A DNA stretch of 64,000 nt. Source: Bryopsis sp. KO-2023 (taxonomy: Eukaryota > Chlorophyta > Ulvophyceae > Bryopsidales > Bryopsidaceae). Where the stretch lies: positions 2,666,001 through 2,730,000 of the forward strand of contig BSYQ01000012.1 of the NCBI GenBank assembly GCA_030272585.1, read 5' to 3'. Of the stretch, positions 1 to 9,600 are shown one piece after another (within the stretch, counting starts at the first letter, position 1; each line of letters starts with the position of its first letter). The notes beneath the pieces are model-generated. The model saw only the letters and a list, made by a program, of their open reading frames with translations, was not told where the DNA came from and did not search any database. A program made the translations under genes and the position numbers.

Positions 1-636
1 AAGAATGCTGGTGTGGAATTTCTTACGAGACCTCGAGTGAGGCTGGCTTGGAGCGTGGGTGGAATTCTCACCTTGCTTTATGCCAAGCTGGTTTTACTCC
101 ACAAACAAGGATTCATAGGAAATAAACAGGGAATGTTCGCAATCAATATCAAAGGCCGGACGAACCTGAGTAGACCCCCCAGGAGCTCTGAGTGGGTGGG
201 TGGGAGGGTGGCTACTGTTTTTTCATTCCTTGTTTTATGTGGTGCTGATATTTATAGGCAATGTCGTACTGCCCTTGCCTGTTTTTTTGTACTCACTCTC
301 AATCACACGAGCTTTACTTGTCTGTCTTTCAAATCTCCACCTCTATTCCTTTTCCAGTTTCGTTTGTGCAGGGGCAAAACTGATTTTCTGTACTCGAATT
401 CATGTTCAAAAGTTTGACTGAGCTCAATCCTTGTGCATTCTATTAATAATTCTGTTTTGAAAAAAAAGGACTGCTATACATCATTGAGCTGGCTTGGTTA
501 ATGGTGCACCTAAACCTGCCTCCCTAGTCTATACAGTACTACCCCAGTTGCAAAAAATAATGACCAGATGATAAAAAAAATCACTGAAAATCCACCACCG
601 CTTCACTGGGTCGAGAAATTCAAGCCTGTAAGGAAA
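1..636. other. No recognisable gene at left edge
   Basis: Open frames here are short, have no recognisable motif and lie in AT-rich sequence with T tracts. I see no convincing splice-site chain. It could be intergenic sequence or part of a gene whose body lies left of the window. Confidence 0.4.
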
Positions 637-1386
637 CTAGCAAAAAAGGTTGCGAATTTCATCGGGATTGCTTTTGCACAGGTCAATATTGCACAGATGT
701 TCATTGAACATCAAGCTGAAGCACCCACACGCCGCATCTTTGGGACGTAGACCATCCGCATCGGCAAGCGTTTCGTTTGCTCCTCTGCTGAGCAGTGCTT
801 CGATGTTCTTCTCATTGCCGAAAAAGGACGCAAACCATAGAGGCGTGGCTGGGTCTTCTGCATCGACATCAGCGCCAGCATCAATCAGCGTCAAAAGAAC
901 CGCAGCATTCTCTTTCGCAAGCGCACTGATCTGAAGCACTGTGAGGCCACGATTATTTGTTGCTCCGATGTCCGCCCCTCTCGCGATCAATTCCTTCACA
1001 ACAGCCAAATGTGCATTCTCTGACGCAATAATAAGCGGAGTCACAGCTGGGGAGAAGCGAGAATTGAGGCGAGTCTCGATGTCTGCTCCTTCGTCGAGCA
1101 AGAACTTCACAGCATTCAAGTGGCCTTCCTGTGCTGCCAAGTACAGAGCAGCCGCCCCACTCCTGCTCTTCTCCTCAATGTCCGCTCCTTGATCCAGCAA
1201 CCCTCGCAAAGCATCAACGTTTCCATAATATGATGCTTCGTGGATTTCGTTGAAACCGGGATTGTTGCCGAGGAGGGGACTTAGGATAGCGAGAAACTTA
1301 GCGTCTCTGCGTTTGCGGTTACTTGATTCAATCTCTACGCCACTTCCGACTTCGGGACTGTTCCTCGCGTTTCGGGTTTCTTCCAT
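637..1386 (-). CDS. Ankyrin-repeat protein, 249 aa, single exon
   Basis: Intracellular protein-protein interaction scaffold built from ankyrin repeats; no enzymatic domain is visible, so its partner and pathway cannot be told. The ATG at 1384-1386 opens an uninterrupted frame. After a basic N-terminal ~35 residues come about five ankyrin units (roughly residues 45-212), recognisable from the recurrent pattern of LLDQGADIE, FLLDEGADIE, LIARGADI, LIDAGADVD and LLSRGAN, each preceded by an alpha-helical A.....G....V..L segment. The last ~35 residues are Cys-rich (CGCF, CNIDLC, and a terminal Cys) and are not ankyrin-like. No signal peptide or membrane segment. The intact frame argues for a functional gene. 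The ankyrin call is secure; a specific role is not inferable. Confidence 0.85.
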   Translation of the reverse strand: MEETRNARNSPEVGSGVEIESSNRKRRDAKFLAILSPLLGNNPGFNEIHEASYYGNVDALRGLLDQGADIEEKSRSGAAALYLAAQEGHLNAVKFLLDEGADIETRLNSRFSPAVTPLIIASENAHLAVVKELIARGADIGATNNRGLTVLQISALAKENAAVLLTLIDAGADVDAEDPATPLWFASFFGNEKNIEALLSRGANETLADADGLRPKDAACGCFSLMFNEHLCNIDLCKSNPDEIRNLFC

Positions 1387-2783
1387 TTCTATAGTCAGAC
1401 ACGTGACTTTTCTTGGTACCGCGACCTCGCCCTCAGTGGGATCGTTCTCCTGTCCAACACAGTCACAATTGTTTTATTCAAAAATCAAGGATCGTTTCGC
1501 GTCTGGAAGAGATGTTGGGATGTGGACGGAGTGGAAAATAGCACTCACCGCGACAAGCTTATCTCTATCTTGCAGCAGTCTCCTGACAGCGCGGTGCGAG
1601 CCAAACGAGCGGCCGCTCGTGTGGCTACTCGTCATACCCTGCAAGGAAATGCTGGATGTTAGGCGGTGCACTCAAAACCTTAGCGACTTGTTGGCTGGAC
1701 TCTCGAATCGTATCGATCCAACCTCCGATACCTTAGACTCCAACGCAGCCTCCGGAGCCCCTGAAACAAGAGTAAGTATCAGCTTAGCGAGCGCTAGCAG
1801 TCGGAGCTTTTGCGAGATGTATTATAATTTGTATTCTTACATCCTGTCGCCAAGAATGCGGGATTCGACGCCGCAAAACAAAGAAGCAAAAACAGGACGA
1901 CCATCCTTGGGACGTTTCTGTCGACAGGCAAGTTTGCGCCTTTCAAAGAACGTCTTCCGGAAGGAATATTAGCAAGAATTTCCATCAAAACAGGAAAGAG
2001 GTCCATTACCTTATGGCCATCCCTATAGACATCTGTTATGAACATCAGCAGGAACTTCAGTCACAGAATACTTCTTCGAATGTTTCACAAAACGGATGTC
2101 TGGCTAAGTTAAGCAAAGGCAGTTTTCGCCCCAAGGACTCTAAAAACGCCCTGTTCCACTTCAAGGAAATAAAATGCAAGAAGACAGACATCGAGAAAAT
2201 GAAAGTATATCAAGGCCTCCAGATGTAATATGTTGCGATTGTCTATTTCAAGGCCAGGAACTGATCTTTCTGTGGCCAAATCACGTCAAAAACTCCAACG
2301 GCCTGCCTCTCAACGCACACACGACCATACTTGAAGTCGAATCCAGAAAAGGAAACTTGACAAAGCTTGTGCTCCAGAGAATTTAGGCTACGCATTGCTA
2401 TGCCATCCTTTGGTTAAGGAGTCGAATCGTGGAGAATTTTCGGCGGGCGAAAGCCTGGCCCAAATTCACAAGATGCACGACTCATCAAGGATCCCACCTT
2501 TTGTATACAGAAACGCATGCGCAGCCGCCCCCAGCCCTGTACCGTCCTCTTGATAAATACACAAGGCAAGATTACTCTACACATGGTTCACTTACGAAAA
2601 CGAGGAAATGGATTAAGGCGCAAGGGATTCAAAGCCAAGATAAGCGTCCCGACGACGCTGGCCTTTTCTTTTTTCCCTGATACCCAGGTCGATATCCTGC
2701 AAGGAGAGAAAACTCCGACCTTCAGAACTTCGCCCCACATTGTGACAGAAAAGAGTTCTGGGGATCAAATCGAACAGTTATAG
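1387..2783 (+). CDS. Possible unidentified coding region (exon structure unresolved)
   Basis: Several stretches on the + strand look protein-like but I could not join them into one model. About 1510-1650 encodes a helical, Ala/Arg-rich stretch (for example DKLISILQQSPDSAVRAKRA). About 1665-1772 encodes DLLAGLSNRIDPTSDTLDSN and ends at a good GTAAGT donor. About 1850-2005 encodes TTILGTFLSTGKFAPFKERL. An ATG frame at 2174-2386 has a CCDC cluster, and 2517-2783 encodes a basic 88-residue C-terminal piece. The arrangement is divergent from the ankyrin gene, whose start is at 1386. Nothing here matches a family I recognise. It may be a real multi-exon gene, a decayed one, or chance. Confidence 0.25.
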
Positions 2784-3719
2784 GGGAGTCTGACTCAGAG
2801 CCAGTATGAATATTGAGGGAAATGGGTGAGGAGGAACTCTGTTTTGGGAGCGAGATTGTTTGGACCCCAGTTTTGTGTAAGACCGTGTTTTGCTGTGTTG
2901 CAACACCCCGCTTGACGGGATGAAGTTTTTTTTTTTTTGCCCAAGTTGCCAACAGAAGGAGGGAAGTGGAAGGCCTGCAAAGGAAAGTCTCCATCGAGGA
3001 GGTGGGATTAAGCCAATCACTCACCCCCGTTTCCTTTTCTTCAGTCTGGCTTCTGAAGACAGCTCGAATTTTTGGTTGCAAAATACACTGCTTGTTTATC
3101 CATCAGGCTCTTCCAGTACATCGTTTATCCAAGTCAAGACTGTGCCCCAGCTGCCGAGGTATCACTTTCGCCTCTTTTTCGATCGCTTCGACCTGCGTGT
3201 TGTCGAACCACGTGCATCGATCTTGGAACACGCATGAAAGATAGGGGCTCGTTCCCCTTGTATTTAGTTTCTCCAATACCACTCTCGGTTCTAAGCTGGC
3301 ATCACAGGAGAAGAAAAAAAACAGGTGAACTCAGCACATCCGCCTCATCCCCTCTTGACTGAACAATTTGTACAGGTGCAAATAGGTCTGTACATTAATC
3401 GTGGTTTCTAGCAGTTGTTTTGCGCTGGCTGGGTCGCTGGTTCGTGACTTTGGTGCGAGTGCTTGAGTCAACGAGACGGGCGAAAACGCAATTTGTTGTT
3501 CCTGTTTTGTCGCGTAGGTGCGCAAGGAACGGAACGTTTTCAGAGGGGCGGTGAGCTGAGGCATTCTGTCGCGGTGTGTCGACAAAACTCTTCGGCCGTC
3601 GCCGGTCCAAAACATTCAGGCGGGTGCTGCAGATGCTTCTGGACGGTTGCGCTGTTGTTTGTTTCTTGCGCGAAACCACCCGATCGACTCGTTTCACGAC
3701 GAGTCTAGGTCCCGAAGAG
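2784..3719. other. No supported gene
   Basis: Only overlapping short frames on both strands, no family motif and no splice chain. It is followed at about 3720 by the start of a duplicated repeat. Confidence 0.4.
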
Positions 3720-4636
3720 ATCGTTGAGAGAATGGTCTGGGATCCAGGAAACGCTTGGCTCTGGACAAGCGAAGAAAAGCTGGGTGGAGGACTGACTCAA
3801 GGGACGGGCGTTTCCGAGGTGGACCCTCTTATGCGCAAACGATGAAAAAGAATTCCACGGTGGAACAAACGTCAAGCATGCGGAACATGTTGATGTGACA
3901 TTGAATAGGAAGAAAGTCCCCGCGGTTGCACAGAACATTAAGGACGCAAAACATTTTATTCAAGAAAGGATCTTAAGAAATTCTAAAAATCATCTCTAAA
4001 CGACAAGGGTTCATCCCAAGTCGTGTGTCCGACGTCCGGGAGCCTAGTGCACCGGATTAGCGCCCACCTATGTTAGGGGGAGGTGTCGGATCACACGGCT
4101 TAGGGACCCCTAGTCGGGCCAATCCTAGATTTGGCGTCCACTCGAGCTCTCTTTGACGAGGGGAACCTTCGGCGCGTTGCCGTCGAGGGGTTGGATGACC
4201 ATCTCCGGGGGAGGCCTTGGTGTCGACCGGCTAGGACGGTTGTACTTAGAGTTCCGAGAGTTTTTTCCTTCGGGTTCTCTCGTAAAAAAAAGGCAATTTG
4301 TTTTCGGAACAAATTTAGAGGTTCGACTCCTCTAATCGCCTTCTTTTTTTTTATATTTTTTAATCATCATGATCTCTTTTATAAATATAATTAAAGTGAA
4401 ATAAAAAACGTATATATAAAGGTAAATTTAAGAAATTAATTTGATTCAAATAAAATTCTTAAAACTGCATGAAATAGCTATCAAAAATGATCCTCTCGAA
4501 TCGAGAAATCAATAGGATGATTTGATTTCGAACGGACGGATCGCTATATTCATCATGCGAGGTGTTTGGACTTGGTGTTACATTGACTTCAACACTGTAA
4601 GTAACACTTGGTGATCAAGTGCAGTTTGTTTCTTTC
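3720..4636 (+). repeat. Inverted duplicated repeat, copy A, left part (split by the retrotransposon)
   Basis: From about 3720 this matches the reverse complement of about 59050-58120 almost base for base, including the GGTCTGGGATCCAGG block, the region around 4000-4240 and the AT-rich stretch at 4350-4560. Homology resumes after the retrotransposon at 14033 and fades near 14285. The unit is about 1.2 kb. No coding frame is shared, so I treat it as a dispersed noncoding repeat or segmental duplication. It contains a compact tRNA-like hairpin at 4292-4340. Confidence 0.8.
4292..4340 (+). other. Compact tRNA-like hairpin lacking a D arm
   Basis: A 49-nt segment can fold as an acceptor-like stem GGCAATT/AATCGCC (one mismatch here, perfect in the copy at 58410-58458), a small hairpin TGTT-TTCGG-AACA, and a canonical-looking T arm AGAGG-TTCGACT-CCTCT. 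There is no D arm, so it is not a normal nuclear tRNA. A degenerate version lies at about 33963-34012 on the - strand. It could be an organelle-type tRNA relic or the 3' part of a tRNA-derived element. Not claimed as a functional tRNA. Confidence 0.35.
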
Positions 4637-4943
4637 TGATACGGGCGAGAAACAATAGACAACAAGAACATTTGATTACATCGGGTAGCCTCTTAAATAG
4701 GCTCTAGATTCACAACAGAGTTCCACCCAGTCACCGGAATTCCAAGGGAATTCCGTCCGACACTATCCCACACCGTTCCACCTCAGCCTAGTCAGCTCCA
4801 CCCCACTCCCACTCACCCAAACTACGCTCTCGCCCAAAGCAGGGCTTGAACTCGTGACCTCCCCGACTGGATACACTATCCAGTGCACTAAGCCAGCTCA
4901 CTGGCCTGGGGGTTCACGGTATAATACGAGTTCCTTCGTATTA
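4637..4943 (-). repeat. 3' LTR of the chromovirus (307 bp)
   Basis: Identical base for base to 13726-14032. The + strand ends are TGATACGG and CGTATTA, so the termini are short imperfect inverted repeats rather than strict TG...CA. In the sense orientation of the element (- strand) a tRNA-like module occupies about 4831-4902 and a TATA-like TATTTAA lies further downstream within a small palindrome (GAGCCTATTTAAGAGGCT on the - strand). Confidence 0.95.
4831..4902 (-). promoter_or_regulatory. tRNA-like Pol III-type A/B-box module inside the 3' LTR
   Basis: On the - strand an A-box match (TGGCTTAGTGCACTGG) is followed 42 nt later by a B-box match (GAGTTCAAGCCC). Between them a perfect hairpin ACTGGATA-GTG-TATCCAGT occupies the place of an anticodon arm. 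The same order and the same 42-nt spacing recur at 6307-6361 on the other strand with a different but also perfectly paired hairpin. A and B boxes are the internal promoter of tRNA genes and SINEs; Pol III activity here is inference. It is not a canonical tRNA because position 33 is not T and no acceptor stem pairs. Confidence 0.6.
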
Positions 4944-4962
4944 ACTACTCCCCCCCTTAGTT
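4944..4962 (-). promoter_or_regulatory. Polypurine tract of the chromovirus
   Basis: On the - strand the sequence AAACTAAGGGGGGGAGTAGT abuts the 3' LTR. A purine run directly 5' of the 3' LTR is where plus-strand DNA synthesis is primed in LTR retroelements. Confidence 0.8.
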
Positions 4963-5345
4963 TCTATCGACCCTGATAGAAGGAAGTAGTGTTTGAGTTC
5001 AGAAGTGGTTTGATTTTGAGAAGTGGATGAATGGAAACAATTAACTGAAAATCTGTTTGAAATCATAACAGTCCCAAAACAGTCCCATAACAGTCCCAAA
5101 ACTGACCCAATAATCAAACACAATAAAACACAAACAGCAAATCAACCCCAAAACAGAAACAGCAAATCAACCCAAAAACAGAAACAGCAAATCAACCCAA
5201 AACAGAAACAGCAAATCAACCCAAAAACAGAAACAGCAAATCAACCCAAAAACAGAAGTCTCACACAAAAACCCATCAAAAACATCCAACTGCATAATCA
5301 TCCCAGATTATCCCAAATCAGCCCCAGATCATTCCACAGATTAAT

Positions 5346-6080
5346 TCACATTAAGTCGTCGATCTCCCAGTCAGCGTCGTCGATGACGAACCCGTCCGAC
5401 GACGACGTCTTCGTCTTAGGCCGCTTCGCTCCAGCCTCCTTCGCTCCCTCTTCGTCGTTACTCCCCGTCACGCTGACGACACGCTTGCGCGAGTTCGGCA
5501 CTGCGCGCACCATCACGCTTTCCGCCGACGGGACTTCGCCTAGTGGGATCAGCGCTGGAGGGGGATCACGAGTGAGGAGAAACCTCGTGAAGTGCGTCAC
5601 GAGCTCGTGATGCATCACCGGACGTCCGTGCGCGTCACGTGGGATCTTGTGGTAAGGTAGTTTTTCGAAAAAGCAGAAGGGGCAGCCAGGAAAAGGGGTT
5701 CCGAACCGTGGAACTCCGTCGCGCAGCAGCGTCAGACTCGGCCACACCCCTGTGCGAGTAAAGTGGTTCACTGCGCGGTTCAGGATCACGGCGCCTCCGA
5801 AATGCGCGCGACACGTTCCGTGAAACGAGCACAGAGATTGGAACTCCCAGGTACGGTCGTCAGCCCCACAAGGCAAGCATAAACACGGACGCTTCCCGTC
5901 GAACAGATCAGGCGCGTCCTGGGTGGTCGGAATCCATCCCGGCGGAACCGCGACATGGTTCGCAGCCTCCAGCAGGGCGCGATTCTTTTCACGTTCGGCG
6001 AGGAGGAGGTTAAAACACTCCTGCGTTTCGGCGCGAGCCTTCTCGAGCTCGGACTTTTCGATCGGTGTGTTTCTGTGCAT
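5346..6080 (-). CDS. Accessory ORF of the chromovirus: Cys/His-rich protein, 244 aa
   Basis: This ORF lies between pol and the 3' LTR on the coding strand of the element, the position where env or accessory genes sit in other Ty3/gypsy elements. It starts at an ATG (6078-6080) and is fully open. Residues ~1-45 are charged and helical. The middle (~60-165) is rich in Cys and His: CLCLPCG, CSFHGTCRAHFGG, CPFCFF, HHELVTHF, suggesting one or more zinc-binding modules. Basic patches (SRKRVV, AKRPKTK) resemble nuclear localisation signals and the C-terminus is acidic (DGFVIDDADWEIDDLM). There is no signal peptide or membrane segment, so it is not a typical envelope protein. I do not recognise the family; a captured host gene or a nucleic-acid-binding accessory protein are both possible. 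Confidence 0.75.
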   Translation of the reverse strand: MHRNTPIEKSELEKARAETQECFNLLLAEREKNRALLEAANHVAVPPGWIPTTQDAPDLFDGKRPCLCLPCGADDRTWEFQSLCSFHGTCRAHFGGAVILNRAVNHFTRTGVWPSLTLLRDGVPRFGTPFPGCPFCFFEKLPYHKIPRDAHGRPVMHHELVTHFTRFLLTRDPPPALIPLGEVPSAESVMVRAVPNSRKRVVSVTGSNDEEGAKEAGAKRPKTKTSSSDGFVIDDADWEIDDLM

Positions 6081-6655
6081 GTTTTTTCCTTACTGACTTC
6101 TGGTGTAGAACCTCTAATATACTGTCCTTTACTCATATGTGTTACTGACGAGGTCGCCACTTACTACCTCGTGGATTCGAGTAGACCCGACGTCTCTCCG
6201 ACGTTGACGCGGATATTTTCGCGTAGGACTACGTCGATAGTATCTATTTTAAGGTTTATTAATGACACTGCCACTTCTACGATCGTGAATCGTAGCTCTG
6301 GTACGGTGGCTTAGTTCACTAGAGCGTGACTCTAGTCTGAGAGGTCGCGGGTTCGAATCCCGGTCTCTGCAAGTGGGTTCTTTTTGGTTCATGGTATTCC
6401 ATGAATATCCTTTCGTCAATAATACATAAGAGTAATTATTATTTGTAGTAATAATTTACTACCTCGTACTACTAGTTTTACTATGCTTGTAAAGTATATT
6501 CGTAGATTTAATTACGAGATAACACCACGGATCTCGCAGCCGCTACGGATAGTGTGACTAAGGCTCGACGGTGCCGTTATGTTATAAAGGTCGTGCACTG
6601 CCTTTATAACACCTTCCCTTAATCCTCCGTCGCCATCACCATTAGTACATCGGTT
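6081..6655 (-). other. Untranslated spacer between pol and accessory ORF
   Basis: No ORF. It holds a tRNA-like module at 6307-6372 on the opposite strand (described separately) and AT-rich sequence around 6415-6520. It may carry the promoter or splice acceptor used to express the accessory ORF; neither is identifiable by eye. Confidence 0.5.
6301..6372 (+). repeat. tRNA-derived (SINE-like) module inside the chromovirus
   Basis: A-box TGGCTTAGTTCACTAGAG at 6307, perfect B-box GGGTTCGAATCCC at 6349-6361, spaced 42 nt. A central hairpin ACTAGAG-CGTGA-CTCTAGT (6318-6336) pairs perfectly although its bases differ from the LTR copy. The T arm is canonical. The acceptor stem and a T33 are missing, so this is tRNA-derived rather than a tRNA gene. 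It runs antisense to the retrotransposon. Downstream it continues with GTTCTTTTTGG, similar to sequence after the copies near 33622 and 47816. Confidence 0.65.
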
Positions 6656-9600
6656 CTAACCGTTTCCGCGGGGCCTACGTCTAAGCGTAGCGCCGGGCTG
6701 TGTATTTCGTAAGTAACTAGCTAGAATATCTTTAGCGTTAGATAAGTGTTTCTCAGGTTCCCACGTACTCTCCGTTAACGGATAGCCTTTCCAGGCGACG
6801 AGATATCGTCGTTTAGAACCTTTCCCCTTATGGTTAATAATAGCCTGTACTTCGTACTCGACGTTTCCTTCCTCATCTAACTCTCCTTCCGGAGGTTGGA
6901 CATCCCGTAAGAATTCCGTATCACGTACAAACAGTTTGAGACGTGAGATGTGGAAGACTGGGTGTGCTCTCCATGAGGTAGGTAAAGCTATTCGGTACGC
7001 TACGGGGGATATAACCTGTGTAATCGTAAATGGTCCAACAAAACGTCTACGTAACTTGGTTGGGATATGCTTTAAAGCAGCGGGGAGTAACACTTTCGTG
7101 CTTACTACCACCTCGTCCCCCACCGAGAAACGAACGTCCCGTCGTTTAGTATTGGCACTCTGAACCATACGATGCTGAGACGCTGTATAATTACGCTTAG
7201 CATCCCGTAAGATTACATTCATCCGTTCCAACATTTCACTTACAGCTTCTGCCTTAGAAGAGATAGACCGGTTAGTAATATCAAAGGAGGTAGGATGTTG
7301 TCCGTACAAGAGATATGCGGGAGAATAACCCGTGGAGGCGTTCACCACGTTGTTTGCCGCAAATTCGAGTAAAGGTAACATACTAGACCATTGATCCGGG
7401 TTGTCTTCGATGTAAGGCCTGATAAAGTTTTCGAGAGTTCTAATCGTAACTTCGGACTGGCCATCGGACTGTGGGTGATAAGCCGAGGACATCCGTAAGT
7501 CCGTTTTGAGAATTCGAAATAACTCTGACCAGAAATTACTGGTAAATCGCGGATCCCTATCCGAGATAATAGCCTTAGGTACCCCATAATACCTATAGAT
7601 ATTGTCAACAAATAGTTGAGCGTATTGGGCAGATGTAATCGTCTTCGTGCATGGAACAAACCGTACGTATTTAGTCAACCTATCTACGAAAACCGCCACC
7701 GAATCGTACTCGTTCGATAAAGGTAAATCCGTAACAAGGTCCGTAGTAATTTGTTCGAACTTAGCCGTAGGAATCGGAAGAGGTTGTAACAACCCTTTTT
7801 GCTTTTGGTTGTCACTCTTGATTCCCTGGCAAGTAGGACACGAACGTATATATCTCCCAATATCCGTAAACATCCCTTTCCACCAGTATTTTCGTTGTAT
7901 CAGTTCCGCTGCCCTAGTAATTCCTACATGACCCACAGAGGGGATATCATGGTGTTCACGAAGGATGTTTTGCCTAAGTGAATCGGGAACTACGAGCTTA
8001 GGGTGTGAAGATGTACTAGCCTTATACCATAAGAACTTATCCTCAACATAGTACTTCTTTCCCATCCGAGTCGGTTGCGTTAGCAACTCCTGTAACTTGG
8101 GATCGGCATCTAAGGCCTTGATCCAAGTCTCGGTTTCTACAGGATCCACCATACATGTAGATACAGCGTTAACCTCTTCTGTGGTGGACACATGGAGTGA
8201 TCGAGATAGAGCGTCTGCAAGAACGTTGGCCTTGCCCGCGATATACTTGATAGTAGGCTTGATAGAGAGGAAAAACCCACTCCTCAACCACTTGGTTTGT
8301 GTACGAGAGAGTGTTTGTTGGTCCATAAATGAAGTAAGTGGTTTATGGTCCGTAAGTACTGTAACTCCTCCATCACAACCCTCCAAGTAGTGTCTCCATG
8401 TACTTAGCGCATAAGCAATAGCCCCGAGCTCTCTTTCGTAGGCCGAATAGTTTCTTTCCGCCGGACGAAGCCTTCTCGAGAGGTATGCGATAGGTTGTAG
8501 TCCACTTCCGTTGTCTTGCGTCAGCACAGCCCCATATGCCGTGGCCGAAGCATCGGTAATAACCGTGTATGGTTTCTTTGCATCTGGTAGTATTAGAATA
8601 GGGTAATTAGACATCTGTCGCTTGAGTTCTGTAAAGGCATTTTCTTCCGCAGGACCCCATTGCCACTGCACATCTTTACGAACCAAGTCGTTAAGTGGTA
8701 CAGCTATCTTAGCAAAGCCCGGAATGAATTTTCGGTAGTATGAAACCATTCCAATAAAGCTTCGAACATCCGCTACGTTGGCGGGTGTTTTCCAATCGTT
8801 AATAGCTTTAACCTTTGCTTCCAAAGGTTTAACCCCACTTGGTGTTATCTGATGTCCCAAATACTCCACTGATTGAACAGCTATATCAGATTTTAGCCCC
8901 TTCGCAAATAACTTGTGCTTAGCTAGTCTGGTAAGCACTTGATCGAGGTGTACGAGGTGTTCTTCGATGGTGTCCGAGAATACAAGTAAGTCATCCAAAA
9001 ATACAAGTAAGAAGTCATCGAGCATATCGGAAAATAGATCTTGTATCATGTGAGAAAATTGTGGTGGTGCATTTGTGAGTCCAAATGGAACCACTAACAT
9101 TTCGAAGTGACCATAGCGTGTTCGAAATGCCGTTTTCTCTGTATCTTCCGGTCGTATTGGCATTTGCCAGTATCCGGACCGTAGGTCTATTTTGCTGTAG
9201 TATTTAGCCTTAGCTAACCGATCGATGAGTTCTTCTGGAAGAGGTAATGGGTATCTATTCTTTTTCGTAGCCTTATTCAACCATCTGTAGTCCACGCACA
9301 TGCGCAAACCACCGTCCTTCTTAGGTACGAATAGTATAGGTGCTCCCCAAGGAGACTTTGATGGTTTAATATACCCGTTACGAAGTAAATAGTCCACTTG
9401 TCGTTTGACCTCATCCAATTCCAACTGTGAGAGTTTATAGAGTGGGCGGAATATAGGTTTTACGTTATCCTCCAACTCTATTTGAAACTCATGATCGTTC
9501 CGTACCGGTGGAACACCGGGTGGAATATCTTTAGCAAACACCTTACGATGTTTCCGTAATAACGCTTGAAACTCCAACGATAACCTTCCTCGTTCTACCA

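Noticed and set aside
1250-1972. 240-codon + strand frame over the ankyrin gene
   Set aside because: The 5' part is antisense to the ankyrin exon. Only the downstream pieces look coding, and in several frames, so it was not accepted as one ORF.
5023-5610. 195-codon + strand frame with repeated Gln/Asn/Pro/Lys
   Set aside because: Its first part is low-complexity repeats of AAACAGAAACAGCAAATCAA and its second part is antisense to the accessory ORF; no domain.
6301-6372. Functional tRNA gene
   Set aside because: A and B boxes and the T arm are good, but there is no pairing acceptor stem and position 33 is not T; treated as tRNA-derived.
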